Below, one piece after another: positions 26,454 through 35,387 of a stretch of 64,000 nucleotides of DNA (positions within the stretch are counted from its first letter, which is position 1; every line of letters starts with the position of its first letter). Origin of the DNA: Mesorhizobium sp. B2-4-3 (GTDB lineage: Bacteria > Pseudomonadota > Alphaproteobacteria > Rhizobiales > Rhizobiaceae); the NCBI RefSeq assembly GCF_006442815.1, contig NZ_VFVL01000015.1, positions 62,001 to 126,000 of the forward strand, written 5' to 3'. The translations under genes were made by a program, and so were the position numbers. The notes under the pieces were generated by a model. The model searched no databases. It was not told where the DNA came from and saw only the letters and a program-made list of their open reading frames with translations.

Positions 26454-27863
26454 ATGAGCAAAAATCCCGTACACGTCATCGGCGGCGGCCTCGCCGGCTC
26501 CGAAGCCGCATGGCAAATTGCGCAAGCCGGCGTTCCGGTCGTACTGCATGAAATGCGCCCGGTGCGCGGCACCGACGCCCACAAGACCGACAGCCTGGCC
26601 GAGCTCGTATGCTCGAACTCCTTCCGCTCCGACGACGCCGAAAACAATGCGGTCGGCCTGCTGCATGCCGAAATGCGGCTTGCCGGCTCGCTGATCATGA
26701 GCGCCGGCGACGCCAACCAGGTTCCGGCCGGCGGTGCGCTGGCGGTCGACCGCGACGGCTTTTCCGATGCAGTTACCGCGAGGATCGAAGCGCATCCGCT
26801 GATCGCCATCCGGCGCGAGGAAGTGCCGGGACTGCCGCCCGAGGATTGGGACCAGGCGATCATCGCCACCGGCCCGCTGACCGCACCCTCGCTGGCGCAG
26901 TCGATCGCGGAAGCCACCGGCGCCGATGCGCTGGCCTTCTTCGATGCCATCGCGCCGATCATCCATTTCGACACGATCGACATGGAGACCGCCTGGTTCC
27001 AGTCGCGCTACGACAAGGTCGGTCCCGGCGGCACCGGCAAGGACTACATAAACTGCCCGATGGACAAGGAGCAATATCTCGCCTTCGTCCAGGCGCTGCT
27101 CGACGGCCAAAAGACCGAGTTCAAAGAGTGGGAAGGCACGCCCTATTTCGACGGCTGCCTGCCGATCGAGGTGATGGCCGAGCGCGGTGTCGAGACGCTG
27201 CGCTACGGGCCGATGAAGCCGATGGGGCTGACCAATGCCCACAATCCGACGGTCAAGGCCTATGCAGTGGTGCAACTCCGGCAGGACAATGCGCTGGGCA
27301 CGCTCTACAACATGGTCGGCTTCCAGACCAAGCTGAAGCATGCCGAGCAGGTGCGCATCTTCCGCACCATCCCCGGCCTTGAAAACGCGGACTTCGCGCG
27401 TCTCGGCGGCCTGCACCGCAACACCTATATCAACTCGCCGACGCTGCTCGATCCGTCGCTGCAGCTGAAATCGCGGCCAGGCCTGCGTTTCGCCGGCCAG
27501 ATCACCGGCTGCGAAGGCTATGTCGAAAGCGCGGCAATAGGCCTGCTCGCCGGCCGCTTCGCCGCCGCCGAACGGCTCGGCCAGACGCCCTCGCTGCCGC
27601 CCTCAACCACCGCCTTCGGCGCACTGCTCAACCACATCACCGGCGGCCATATCGTCTCCGACGACGAGCCCGGCAAACGCTCCTTCCAGCCGATGAACGT
27701 CAATTTCGGTCTGTTCCCACCCGTGGAAGCACCGAAGACCGAAGGCAAGCGTCTGCGCGGCAAGGACAAGACCGTCGCCAAAAGGCACGCCATCACCTCC
27801 CGCGCCCTGGCTGAATGCAGGGCATGGTTGGGGCTGCCGGGCAGAGCTGAGGCAGCCGAATAA
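26454..27863 (+). CDS. trmFO: Methylenetetrahydrofolate-tRNA-(uracil-5-)-methyltransferase TrmFO
   Basis: Flavoenzyme that makes ribothymidine-54 in the tRNA T loop using methylene-THF. 469 residues from the ATG at 26454; the frame runs open upstream through the sRNA region but that is not coding. Visible are the FAD dinucleotide motif [12 protein letters not shown], the [13 protein letters not shown] segment with the conserved cysteine, [24 protein letters not shown], and the C-terminal FAD-binding [20 protein letters not shown]. Only weak ribosome-site sequence precedes the start. Confidence 0.96.
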   Translation: MSKNPVHVIGGGLAGSEAAWQIAQAGVPVVLHEMRPVRGTDAHKTDSLAELVCSNSFRSDDAENNAVGLLHAEMRLAGSLIMSAGDANQVPAGGALAVDRDGFSDAVTARIEAHPLIAIRREEVPGLPPEDWDQAIIATGPLTAPSLAQSIAEATGADALAFFDAIAPIIHFDTIDMETAWFQSRYDKVGPGGTGKDYINCPMDKEQYLAFVQALLDGQKTEFKEWEGTPYFDGCLPIEVMAERGVETLRYGPMKPMGLTNAHNPTVKAYAVVQLRQDNALGTLYNMVGFQTKLKHAEQVRIFRTIPGLENADFARLGGLHRNTYINSPTLLDPSLQLKSRPGLRFAGQITGCEGYVESAAIGLLAGRFAAAERLGQTPSLPPSTTAFGALLNHITGGHIVSDDEPGKRSFQPMNVNFGLFPPVEAPKTEGKRLRGKDKTVAKRHAITSRALAECRAWLGLPGRAEAAE

Positions 27864-27881
27864 GCTTTTCTGTCCCATTGG

Positions 27882-27924
27882 CCATGCATATAAAGTAGGA
27901 TATCATCCCACTTTATATGCATGG
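27882..27924. promoter_or_regulatory. Long palindrome, probable ParD operator
   Basis: Perfect 15-bp arms (27882-27896 and 27910-27924; CCATGCATATAAAGT and its complement) flank a centre with further GGAT/ATCC symmetry. It overlaps the possible first parD start codon and part of its GGAG ribosome site, as expected for an autoregulated toxin-antitoxin operator; the AT-rich arms could also hold the -10 element. Confidence 0.75.
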
Positions 27925-27934
27925 AGCGATGTCA

Positions 27935-28237
27935 ATGGAATCTGCCGAGAAACTATCCATCACCGTCACGCCTGCCATGGCGCGCATGATCCGCGAGAAA
28001 GTCGAGGACGGGTCTTTCGGCTCCGCCAGCGAAGTCGTCCGCGCAGCGCTCCGCGCCTTCCAGCGCGAAGAGGAAGAGCATGCCGAGCGAATGGCATCGA
28101 TCCGGGCGCGGGTGAGGGCTTCGATCGAAGATAAAAGACCAGCCGTCCCACTCGACGAAGCAATCGACCGGGTAAAGAACCGAATTTCACAGCTGGCGCA
28201 AGGCCATGATGATCCAGCGCCTCGCCGTCGTTCTTAG
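27935..28237 (+). CDS. parD: ParD-type antitoxin (ribbon-helix-helix)
   Basis: About 100 residues. The ATG at 27935 has GGAG 9 nt upstream; ATGs at 27917 and 27929 are in frame and cannot be excluded. The N-terminal ribbon-helix-helix is KLSITVTPAMARMIREKVEDGSFGSASEVVRAALRAF, the classical ParD/CC2985 pattern, followed by a charged helical tail that would wrap the toxin. The gene overlaps parE and follows a 43-bp palindrome that it presumably binds. Confidence 0.88.
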   Translation: MESAEKLSITVTPAMARMIREKVEDGSFGSASEVVRAALRAFQREEEEHAERMASIRARVRASIEDKRPAVPLDEAIDRVKNRISQLAQGHDDPAPRRRS

Positions 28238-28541
28238 CGAAAACGCGATCTCCGATCTCGAAGCGATTGGCAGCTACATCCTTGAGAAAGGCGGCAGCGA
28301 AAACGTCGCCAATGGCTTCGTGGATCGGGTTAGAAAGCGCTGCGAAAGCATCGGCAATGCACCTCGCGGCGGCCGCTCGCGCGATGACATCGCGCCCGGA
28401 CTGCGAACCGTCCCTTTCGAACATTCTGCGGTCATCACCTATGTTGTCGAGAGCGATGTCGTTCTCATACTCAACATCTTCTACGGCGGCCGCGACTACG
28501 AGACATTGATGCGCGACGGTGGTTCTGGCGATCCATCCTAA
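28206..28541 (+). CDS. parE: ParE-type toxin (RelE/ParE superfamily)
   Basis: 111 residues (ATG at 28206 or the next codon at 28209). It has a RelE/ParE fold: SENAISDLEAIGSYI, VDRVRKRCESIGNAPRGGRSRDDIAPGLRTVPFEH, and a C-terminal VVLILNIFYGGRDYETLM. Characterised ParE proteins poison DNA gyrase. Overlaps the antitoxin gene by 32 nt. Intact, so the module is probably functional. Chromosomal ParDE pairs are accessory, and this one is inserted between trmFO and the hydroxylase operon. Confidence 0.88.
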   Translation: MMIQRLAVVLSENAISDLEAIGSYILEKGGSENVANGFVDRVRKRCESIGNAPRGGRSRDDIAPGLRTVPFEHSAVITYVVESDVVLILNIFYGGRDYETLMRDGGSGDPS

Positions 28542-28549
28542 GGCGTTGA

Positions 28550-29503
28550 TTACTCCGCCGCCTCCGCCTTCGCGCTCGGCAACCCCGGCTTGCCCGCCTC
28601 TCCCGGATTCCTCCTCACATAAGCCGCCTTCAGCGTCTCCGACGTGTCGCGTGAGCCGTCATGGCTCCAGCCCGGCGGCTGGATGAGATAGTTGACGCGC
28701 TGACCAAACGTCAGGCCCGGCGCCAGCGCATCCTTGAACATGCCGATCCATTCGTGAAACGCCACCTTCAATGGATTGAAGGTGCCGATGTTCTTGACGA
28801 TGCCGTAGCGCGGTCGGTCTTCCTCCAACTCCTCGACGAAGGTGCCGAACATGCGGTCCCAGATGATCAGCGTGCCGGCGTAGTTGGCGTCGAGATAGCG
28901 CGGATTGGTGGCGTGGTGGACGCGGTGGTGCGAAGGCGTGTTGAAGATGAATTCGAACCAGCCCCACATCTTGCCGATCGTCTCGGTGTGGATCCAGAAC
29001 TGCCAGACGAGGTTGAAGCCGAAGACGAAGGCGATCACCGCCGGATGGAAGCCGAGCAGCACCAGGGGAGCCTGCAGGATGAAGGTGAAGGTAAACAGCC
29101 CGGTCCAGCTTTGCCTGAGCGCGGTCGACAGATTGTAGTGCTGGCTTGAATGATGGTTGACATGCTCAGCCCATACCCAGCGCACTCGATGCGCAATGCG
29201 GTGGTAGACATAGTAGCGCAAATCATCGAGCAGGAAGGCCGCGACGAACACCCAGACCGACAGGCCGAGATTGAAGAAGCGGAACTGCCAGAGCCACAGC
29301 AGCGCCCAGTAAGACACGACGCCGAGCAGCAGGCCTGCAACGACATTGCCCGTTCCCATCATCAGGCTGGCCAGCGTGTCGCGCGTCTCGAACGATCCTT
29401 TCGCGCGGCCGGTGCGCACCAGCCAGAGCTCGATCAGGATCGCCGCGACGAAGAACGGGATCGCAAGCTGGGTGACCTGCGGGAAATTATACTCGTCCAT
29501 CAC
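28550..29503 (-). CDS. Sterol desaturase/fatty acid hydroxylase superfamily protein
   Basis: Membrane di-iron hydroxylase, 317 residues. The histidine boxes are complete: HRIAHRVRW, EHVNHHSSQHYN and PSHHRVHHATN, set among about five membrane helices. Family members hydroxylate or desaturate sterols, carotenoids, fatty acids or ornithine lipids; the substrate here is unknown. It overlaps the upstream exported-protein gene by ATGA and ends 9 nt from the convergent parE stop. Confidence 0.9.
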   Translation of the reverse strand: MMDEYNFPQVTQLAIPFFVAAILIELWLVRTGRAKGSFETRDTLASLMMGTGNVVAGLLLGVVSYWALLWLWQFRFFNLGLSVWVFVAAFLLDDLRYYVYHRIAHRVRWVWAEHVNHHSSQHYNLSTALRQSWTGLFTFTFILQAPLVLLGFHPAVIAFVFGFNLVWQFWIHTETIGKMWGWFEFIFNTPSHHRVHHATNPRYLDANYAGTLIIWDRMFGTFVEELEEDRPRYGIVKNIGTFNPLKVAFHEWIGMFKDALAPGLTFGQRVNYLIQPPGWSHDGSRDTSETLKAAYVRRNPGEAGKPGLPSAKAEAAE

Positions 29504-29925
29504 GCCGCCTTTCGGATCCGCTCATGGCCTTGCAATGCCGCCGCCACCGCCAGCGCGCCGGCTTCTTCGGCAAAGACGAAATTGCCGCCTTTCCAGGTGA
29601 AATCATTGAGCCGCAGTGAGACCGCATTCCCTTCCCTCGCCAGCGCCAGAATGTCGTGCGGCGTGACGATGCGCGTCAGAAAACAGTCGCCGATGCTCTG
29701 GACGACGCCGCAACGCTGCGGGCCAAGATCGAGAAACGCGGCATGGCTGTCGGCTGTCAGCCGTACTGTACTCGGCCTCTCGTCGGGAAAATCCTCGGCA
29801 AAGCGTGCGAGCGCCTGATCCGGTCCGGCAAGCGTCGCGGTCGTCGTGCCGCCGGTGAAGTGCACGGCGGCGACCGACAACGCGATGCCGAACACGACGA
29901 GAACGACCAGGACTGGCAGGCTCAT
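29500..29925 (-). CDS. Hypothetical membrane-anchored protein
   Basis: 141 residues from the ATG at 29925 (GGAGGAG upstream); the longer frame to 30489 is antisense noise in the next gene. One N-terminal helix (SLPVLVVLVVFGIALSVAAVHF), then a beta-rich domain with two cysteines (RCGVVQSIGDCFLTR). No family recognised. Coupled by ATGA to the downstream hydroxylase gene, suggesting a shared membrane function. Confidence 0.7.
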   Translation of the reverse strand: MSLPVLVVLVVFGIALSVAAVHFTGGTTTATLAGPDQALARFAEDFPDERPSTVRLTADSHAAFLDLGPQRCGVVQSIGDCFLTRIVTPHDILALAREGNAVSLRLNDFTWKGGNFVFAEEAGALAVAAALQGHERIRKAA

Positions 29926-30002
29926 GGAAAGTCTACTCCTCCGGCGGCCCGCATTTCTTTGACGCGAGTCCACATAGACGGAACCCCTAGCACGATTGAC
30001 GT

Positions 30003-30875
30003 TTACGTCAAAGGGGGCGTCCAGCCCCGCATCGCATGACGCAGGAGCAACCAGTGCCGGCGCAGGGTGGAGAGCGTCGCCGTCGAGCCGAGCGGCGACC
30101 CGCCCGCCTTCTCCATCTTGTCGAGATAGACACGGGTCAGCGCCAACGGCAGGAAAGCCGGCCGCAGCGCAACGGGAAGCCCCGGCGCGACTTTCTCGAA
30201 GGCGTTGAGATGGTCCCGCGCCAGCGCGATCGTCGCAGCGACCGCGCGCTCGGCGGCGGCCCCGCCCTCTCCCTTGACGAACTCTTCCGGCGTCGTGCCG
30301 GCGGCCGCCAGGATGTCCGCGGGCACGAAACACTGGCCGCGGCGACGATGCAGCGGCAGCAGAAGCAGCAGGCCGGTTATGGCCTGAGCGCAACCGGCCC
30401 GGCCCGCCAGTTCGGCAAAGCGCGGCGCCGCGACCGGATCGAGCACCATGGCCGCAAGCTGGATCAGCGCAGCGGCCGTTTCGCCGCAATAGCCCTCGAG
30501 GTCGGTCCGCGACGGCATCGGATCGTCATAGAGATCGAAGATGCGCGCCTCGAGCATGTTGTCGAAAGCGGATTTCGGCAGATGATTGCCGACGATCGCG
30601 GCCTTCAGGGCATCGGCGATCGGATGGCCGGTCTCCTCTGGCCCGTCGGCCGCGATGACGTCGCGCCACCATTGCAGCCTGACCTCGCCCGGCAGCGGCT
30701 CGTGGATGCGATCGCGCACGCCGGCGATCTCGGCGTTGAAGGCGTAGAGCGCGAGCAGCGCGTCGCGCCTGTCGGCCGGCGCGTAGAGCGCCGACAGATA
30801 CCGGTCATGGTCGGCGGCGCGCACCGCATCCATGACGACGCCGCCATTCTTGACGATGTTGGACGTGCCGGCCAT
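30003..30875 (-). CDS. Squalene/phytoene synthase-fold protein, NDUFAF6-like
   Basis: 290 residues with the trans-isoprenyl synthase fold, but both catalytic aspartate motifs are lost: the first helix reads LYAFNAEIAGVRDRI instead of a DDxxD-type motif, and the second region reads LLLLLPLHRRRGQCFVP without the NxxRDxxED acids. This is the signature of the NDUFAF6 branch, which in mitochondria assists complex I assembly and is not an isoprenoid synthase. Directly downstream of the Mth938-like gene, with adjacent stop and start. Probably non-enzymatic; function in bacteria unproven. Confidence 0.82.
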   Translation of the reverse strand: MAGTSNIVKNGGVVMDAVRAADHDRYLSALYAPADRRDALLALYAFNAEIAGVRDRIHEPLPGEVRLQWWRDVIAADGPEETGHPIADALKAAIVGNHLPKSAFDNMLEARIFDLYDDPMPSRTDLEGYCGETAAALIQLAAMVLDPVAAPRFAELAGRAGCAQAITGLLLLLPLHRRRGQCFVPADILAAAGTTPEEFVKGEGGAAAERAVAATIALARDHLNAFEKVAPGLPVALRPAFLPLALTRVYLDKMEKAGGSPLGSTATLSTLRRHWLLLRHAMRGWTPPLT

Positions 30876-31265
30876 TCAGTCGACGGCGATCAGCGCAGCG
30901 GCCACCGCGCGGTCTTCGGCGAGCAGCACATTGTAGGTCCGCACCGCCGCCCCCGTCGACATCGGGTCGGCCGCGATGCCGACCTCCTTGAGCGCGGCGC
31001 GCAGCGCCGCCGGCAGCGGCCGCAATTCCTTGCCCATGCCGACCAGCAGGATCTCCACCCTGCCGGCCTCGGCGAACAGCCTGTCGAAATCCGAGGCCTT
31101 CAGCGCCAGCGGATCGGCCGGCTCCCAACCATGGATGCCCGACGGCAGCACGAGCAGCGAGCCCCGATGCGACATGTCGGCAAAACGGAAGCCGCCATTG
31201 CCATAGGCCTCGATCGGCGCCTTGCCCGGGAAATGCGCCTCGCGGATGATGATGCCTTTGGCCAT
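30876..31265 (-). CDS. Mth938-like domain protein, NDUFAF3-like
   Basis: 129 residues of the Mth938/DUF498 fold: GIIIREAHFPGKAPIEAYGNGGF at the start, then SLLVLPSGIHGWEP, VEILLVGMGKELRPLP and MSTGAAVRTYNVLLAEDRAVAAALI. Mitochondrial NDUFAF3, a complex I assembly factor, belongs to this family. It lies 76 nt after secDF and next to the NDUFAF6-like gene on the same strand. Confidence 0.88.
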   Translation of the reverse strand: MAKGIIIREAHFPGKAPIEAYGNGGFRFADMSHRGSLLVLPSGIHGWEPADPLALKASDFDRLFAEAGRVEILLVGMGKELRPLPAALRAALKEVGIAADPMSTGAAVRTYNVLLAEDRAVAAALIAVD

Positions 31266-31272
31266 GGGTCTA

Positions 31273-31321
31273 GAGCATGATGCCGAAAAGCGTGGAGCGG
31301 TTTTCGGACGACATCATGCTC
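31273..31321. repeat. Dispersed palindrome, copy 2
   Basis: GAGCATGATG...CATCATGCTC, with inner CCGAAAA and TTTTCGG arms around CGTGGAGCGG. It lies between secDF and the Mth938-like gene in the same transcription unit, so the hairpin would be in the mRNA. Confidence 0.75.
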
Positions 31322-31341
31322 CATCTCCTTGATTTAGAGCG

Positions 31342-33891
31342 TCAGGTCGTCACGGCCTTGCCGTTCACCGGCTTCTTCTCTTCTTCGGTCGCGGCCTGCG
31401 GCCGCAAGCGGAACAGGATCAGCAGCGGCGCGGCGATGAAGATCGACGAATAGGTGCCGAACACCACGCCGAACAGCATCGCCAGCGTGAACGAGCGGAT
31501 CACCTCGCCGCCGAACAGCACCAGCGCCAACAGCGCCAGGGACGTGGTGACAGAGGTCAGCGTGGTTCTCGACAGCGTCTCGTTGATGGCGTTGTTCAAG
31601 AGCTGCGGCAGCGGCATCTTCTTGTATTTTCGCAAATCCTCGCGCACGCGGTCATAGACGACGATGGTGTCGTTCAGCGAATAGCCGATGATGGTCAGGA
31701 TCGCCGCCAGCGACGACTGGTTGAACTCAAGTCCTGTGAGGACGAAGAAGCCGATCGTCATCACCACATCGTGTACCGTGGCGACGATGGCGCCGACGGC
31801 GAACTGCCATTCGAAGCGGAACCAGACATAGAGCAGGATGCCCGCCAGCGCGATCAGCATGGCGATCGTGCCCTGCTTGGCGAGCTCGCCGGAAACCGTC
31901 GGACCCACCACTTCGACGCGGCGGAAATCATACTGGTCCTGCAGCTCGCCCCGCACCTTGTCGATGACGGTCTGCTCGGCGTTCTCGCCGGCGTCCTGCG
32001 TGCCGACGCGGATCAGCACGTCGTTCGGCGCGCCGAACTGCTGCACCTGGATCTCGCCGATGTTGAGCTCGGACAGCCTGTTGCGGATGTCGCCGAGGTC
32101 GGCGTCGCCCTGCTTGGACTGCACCTCGATCATCGAGCCGCCCTTGAAGTCGATGCCGTAGTTGATACCAAGAGTCAGGAAGCCGACGACCGACAGGATC
32201 GACAACGTGCTGGAGAGAGCAAATGTCCAGCGGCGGATGCCCATGAACGGGATTTTGGTGCCAGGCGGAATGAAGGTGACCGGCGCGCGCGGCAATTCCT
32301 TCGGACGAGCGCGGCGCAGCCAGATCGACACCAGCATGCGGGTGAAGGTAAAGGCTGTGAAGACCGTCGTCAGAATGCCGATGGCATAGGTAATGGCGAA
32401 GCCCTTCACCGGACCGGTGCCCAAGAAGAACAGCACGACGGTCGCGATCAGCGAGGTGACGTTGGAATCGACGATTGTCGCAAGCGCCTTGGAGAAGCCG
32501 GTGTCGATCGCCTGGATGACCGAGCGGCCGTTGCGCCGCTCTTCGCGGATGCGCTCATAGATCAAGACGTTGGAGTCCACCGCCATGCCGATGGTGAGCA
32601 CGATACCGGCGATGCCGGGCAAGGTCAGCGTGGCGCCGAGCAGCGACAGCGCGCCGACGATCATCGCCACGTGCACGGCCAAGGCGATATTGGCGATGAA
32701 ACCGAGGAAACCATAGGCGACGAACATGAAGGCGACGACGAGGATCGAGCCGATCACACCAGCCACCTTGCCGGCGTGGATGGAATCCTGACCGAGGCCC
32801 GGGCCGACGGTACGCTCTTCGATGATCGTCAATTTGGCCGGCAGGGCGCCGGCGCGCAGCAAGACGGCGAGGTCGTTGGCGCTCTCGGTCGTGAAATTAC
32901 CGGAGATCTGGCCGCTGCCGCCGAGGATCGGCTCGCGGATCACCGGTGCCGAAATCACCTGATTGTCGAGCACGATGGCGAACGGCTTGCCGACATTCTG
33001 TTGGGTCGCCTGGCCGAACCTGGTCGCTCCGCGGGAATTGAAGGTGAACGAGACCACCGGCTCATTGGTCTGTGAATTATAAGTCGGCGACGCATTCGAC
33101 AGGTCTTCGCCCGAGACGATGACGCGGTTCTCGACCAGGTAAGGAACCGGAGGATCGTCCTGCGAATAAAGGACCGAGTCGCCAGCCGGCGGGCGATTCT
33201 TCATCGCGTCCTGGACCGGCACCGACGTGTCGACCATCTGGAACGTCAGCTTGGCGGTCTGGCCGATAATGTCCTTGAGCCTTTGCGGGTTCTGGAGCCC
33301 AGGCACCTGGACCAGGATGCGATCGTCGCCCTGCCGCTGCACGATCGGCTCGGTCGTGCCTAGCGCGTTGACGCGTCGCTCCACCACCTCGATCGCCTGC
33401 GAGAGCGCGGTCGAGGTACGATATTTGATGCCGGCATCCGTGACGGTGAACTTCAACAGCCCAGGCTCGGAATCGTCCAGCGCCATCGACTGCACGGAAC
33501 CACCGGCAAACAGACCGGCCGTGACCGGGTTGGTTATCGGCTTCAGCGCTGTCTTGGCGGCCTCGACCTGGCTCGCATCGTTGATGCGCACCTGCACGGT
33601 TCGGCCTGTTCCGCCAAGGCCGGTATATTGGATCTTGGCGTCGCGCAGCAGCGTCCTGATCTCGTCGCGCGTCGTCTGCAGCTGATCCTTGATCAGGTCG
33701 TTCTGATCCATCTGCAGCAGGATGTGCGAGCCGCCCTGAAGGTCGAGGCCGAGCGTCATCTGCCGCTTCGGCACCCAGCTCGGCAGTTGCGCCAGCGTGC
33801 TTGCCGGGAAAAGGTTGGGCGCGGCCAGGATCACTGTGATGGCCACGGCGAGCCAGATCAGGATCATCTTCAGGCGCGAGAAATAGAGCAT
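31342..33891 (-). CDS. secDF: SecD-SecF fusion, protein translocase accessory subunit
   Basis: Uses the proton gradient to pull exported proteins out of the SecYEG channel. 849 residues with SecD and SecF in one chain, as in many alphaproteobacteria. The SecD half begins with an anchor helix and LGLDLQGGSHILLQMD, then the periplasmic P1 domain (about residues 60-380) ending LPAKLTIIEERTVGPGLG, and five further helices. The SecF half begins near residue 530 (FMGIRRWTFALSST) with GIDFKGGSMIEV. Terminal helices carry the GIVLTIGMAVDSNVLIYERIREE motif. Downstream of the short SecD paralogue and yajC. Confidence 0.96.
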   Translation of the reverse strand: MLYFSRLKMILIWLAVAITVILAAPNLFPASTLAQLPSWVPKRQMTLGLDLQGGSHILLQMDQNDLIKDQLQTTRDEIRTLLRDAKIQYTGLGGTGRTVQVRINDASQVEAAKTALKPITNPVTAGLFAGGSVQSMALDDSEPGLLKFTVTDAGIKYRTSTALSQAIEVVERRVNALGTTEPIVQRQGDDRILVQVPGLQNPQRLKDIIGQTAKLTFQMVDTSVPVQDAMKNRPPAGDSVLYSQDDPPVPYLVENRVIVSGEDLSNASPTYNSQTNEPVVSFTFNSRGATRFGQATQQNVGKPFAIVLDNQVISAPVIREPILGGSGQISGNFTTESANDLAVLLRAGALPAKLTIIEERTVGPGLGQDSIHAGKVAGVIGSILVVAFMFVAYGFLGFIANIALAVHVAMIVGALSLLGATLTLPGIAGIVLTIGMAVDSNVLIYERIREERRNGRSVIQAIDTGFSKALATIVDSNVTSLIATVVLFFLGTGPVKGFAITYAIGILTTVFTAFTFTRMLVSIWLRRARPKELPRAPVTFIPPGTKIPFMGIRRWTFALSSTLSILSVVGFLTLGINYGIDFKGGSMIEVQSKQGDADLGDIRNRLSELNIGEIQVQQFGAPNDVLIRVGTQDAGENAEQTVIDKVRGELQDQYDFRRVEVVGPTVSGELAKQGTIAMLIALAGILLYVWFRFEWQFAVGAIVATVHDVVMTIGFFVLTGLEFNQSSLAAILTIIGYSLNDTIVVYDRVREDLRKYKKMPLPQLLNNAINETLSRTTLTSVTTSLALLALVLFGGEVIRSFTLAMLFGVVFGTYSSIFIAAPLLILFRLRPQAATEEEKKPVNGKAVTT

Positions 33892-33979
33892 TCGTTCTTA
33901 TCCGTTCAGGCGTACAAGCGGCAGCGTTCCGCCATCGGCTCGTAGTCAGCTATGGTTGTCATTCCGGCCATGGCCGGCC

Positions 33980-34993
33980 CTATCGTGCTTCCTCGACTAT
34001 TGTCAATCGCGCCGGCAGCGCGCCGGTGCGAAACAACAGCGCGAGTTCCCTGGCGCTTTCAGCCGTGAAATTACCCGATATCTGGACAGTGCCGTGCTCG
34101 ATGGGTTCACGGATCATAGGTGCCGAAATCACCTGATCGTCCAAAATCACCGCAAATGGCTTGCCGATATTCCGAGTGGTTGCCCACTTGAAACGTTGCG
34201 TACCCTTGGAATCGAGCCGGAATGCGACGACAAACTGTTCTGTCGAGCTGTCGTGGATCGCTTTCGCGTCCAGCACGCTGTCGCCCGAGACAAGCACCCG
34301 GTCTTCGACCAGATAGGGAACTGGCGGATCATCCGGCGTGTACAGCACCGTTGATCCGGCGGGCGCCTGGCCATTGACCGCATCGTCCACAGGCATCGAA
34401 GTATCGACCAATTGGAAGCTCAGTCGGCCTCGCCGCGCAAGGGTTTGCGCCAGGCTGTGCAAATCCGCGGCGCCTGGCGCCTGAACCAGTATGCCGTCAT
34501 CCGTCAACTGGACCGAGGGATCGGCCACGCCAAGTTCGTTGAGGCGATTTTTGATGATCTCGATCGACTGTGTGAGCGCGGCAGAGGTTCGATACTTCGC
34601 GCCGGCATCGGTCATGGTGAGCTTCAACAAGCCAGGCTCGCTGTCGTCCAGCGCAAACTCCTGGACCGGGCCTTCCTTGCCGGCAATGGGATCGACCACC
34701 GCCTTGAGTGCCGCTTTGGCGGCCTCGACTTGCGCGGGATCGCTAATGCGCAGTTGAACCGTGAGGCCCGATACGACAAGGCCGCTATAGTTGATCCTGG
34801 GTTCGGCGTCGCGAAGCAGCGTCCTGATCTGGTCGCGCTTTGCTTCCAGCCGGCGGCTTTTTACCTGGTCCGTATCCAGGTGAAACAGAATATGCGCACC
34901 AGGCACTGCGGCCAGAACATTCGACGCGCCGAAGACCATCGAGATCAGGGCAAGCCCGATCAAAATGACCTTCAGGCGCGAAAGATAGACCAT
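33980..34993 (-). CDS. Truncated SecD paralogue: membrane anchor plus P1 domain only
   Basis: 337 residues aligned by eye with residues 1 to about 385 of the neighbouring SecDF: the anchor (MVYLSRLKVILIGLALISMVF), the P1 domain with many shared blocks (LDDSEPGLLK.T.TDAG, PDDPPVPYLVE.R..VSG, ALPA.LTI.EE), then a stop at the exact point where SecDF enters TM2. The LGLDLQGG motif after the anchor is missing. The frame is uninterrupted, which argues for a kept gene rather than fresh decay. Function unknown; a decoy or helper P1 domain is conceivable. Weak ribosome site. Confidence 0.85.
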   Translation of the reverse strand: MVYLSRLKVILIGLALISMVFGASNVLAAVPGAHILFHLDTDQVKSRRLEAKRDQIRTLLRDAEPRINYSGLVVSGLTVQLRISDPAQVEAAKAALKAVVDPIAGKEGPVQEFALDDSEPGLLKLTMTDAGAKYRTSAALTQSIEIIKNRLNELGVADPSVQLTDDGILVQAPGAADLHSLAQTLARRGRLSFQLVDTSMPVDDAVNGQAPAGSTVLYTPDDPPVPYLVEDRVLVSGDSVLDAKAIHDSSTEQFVVAFRLDSKGTQRFKWATTRNIGKPFAVILDDQVISAPMIREPIEHGTVQISGNFTAESARELALLFRTGALPARLTIVEEAR

Positions 34994-35045
34994 ATGCCGC
35001 CGTTCGTCAGAACCCTGCCCGCAGCCATCACCGCTGGGATTTCGC

Positions 35046-35387
35046 CTACTTCTTGGCGTTCTGGTTCGCCACCGGTTCGCCCTTGACGCGCACGTCCGAG
35101 ATCGTCGAGCGCAGCGCGGTCACCTTGGTTCCGCCGCCAAGGTCGATCTCCAGCTCATTGTCGTCGATCACCTTGGTCACCTTGCCGACGAAGCCGCCGC
35201 CCGTCACCACCGTGTCGCCGCGGCGCACCGCCGAGAGCATTTCCTGGCGCTTCTTCAGCTGCCCGCGCTGCGGCCGGATGATCAGAAAATACATGATCAC
35301 GAAAATCAGGACAAACGGCAAAATCGAGATAAGCATGTCTGGCGAAGCGCCGACGCCCTGGGCGTATGCCGGTGTAACGAACATCAA
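35046..35387 (-). CDS. yajC: YajC, Sec translocase accessory subunit
   Basis: 113 residues: a short N-terminal part (MMFVTPAYAQ), one membrane helix (LISILPFVLIFVIMYFLIIRPQR) and the cytoplasmic domain with KKRQEMLSAVRRGDTVVTGGGFVGKV, all typical. First gene of the yajC - SecD paralogue - secDF - NDUFAF3-like - NDUFAF6-like run on the minus strand. The 263 bp upstream separate it from the divergent DUF815 gene. Confidence 0.95.
   Translation of the reverse strand: MMFVTPAYAQGVGASPDMLISILPFVLIFVIMYFLIIRPQRGQLKKRQEMLSAVRRGDTVVTGGGFVGKVTKVIDDNELEIDLGGGTKVTALRSTISDVRVKGEPVANQNAKK

Noticed and set aside
29926-30489. N-terminal extension of the exported protein at 29500-29925
   Set aside because: It overlaps the NDUFAF6-like gene in another frame and lacks a ribosome site; the signal-anchor helix begins at the internal ATG.
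30003-30875. Carotenoid or hopanoid biosynthesis gene (with the hydroxylase next door)
   Set aside because: Both aspartate-rich catalytic motifs needed for prenyl diphosphate condensation are absent, and no other carotenoid or hopanoid genes are present.
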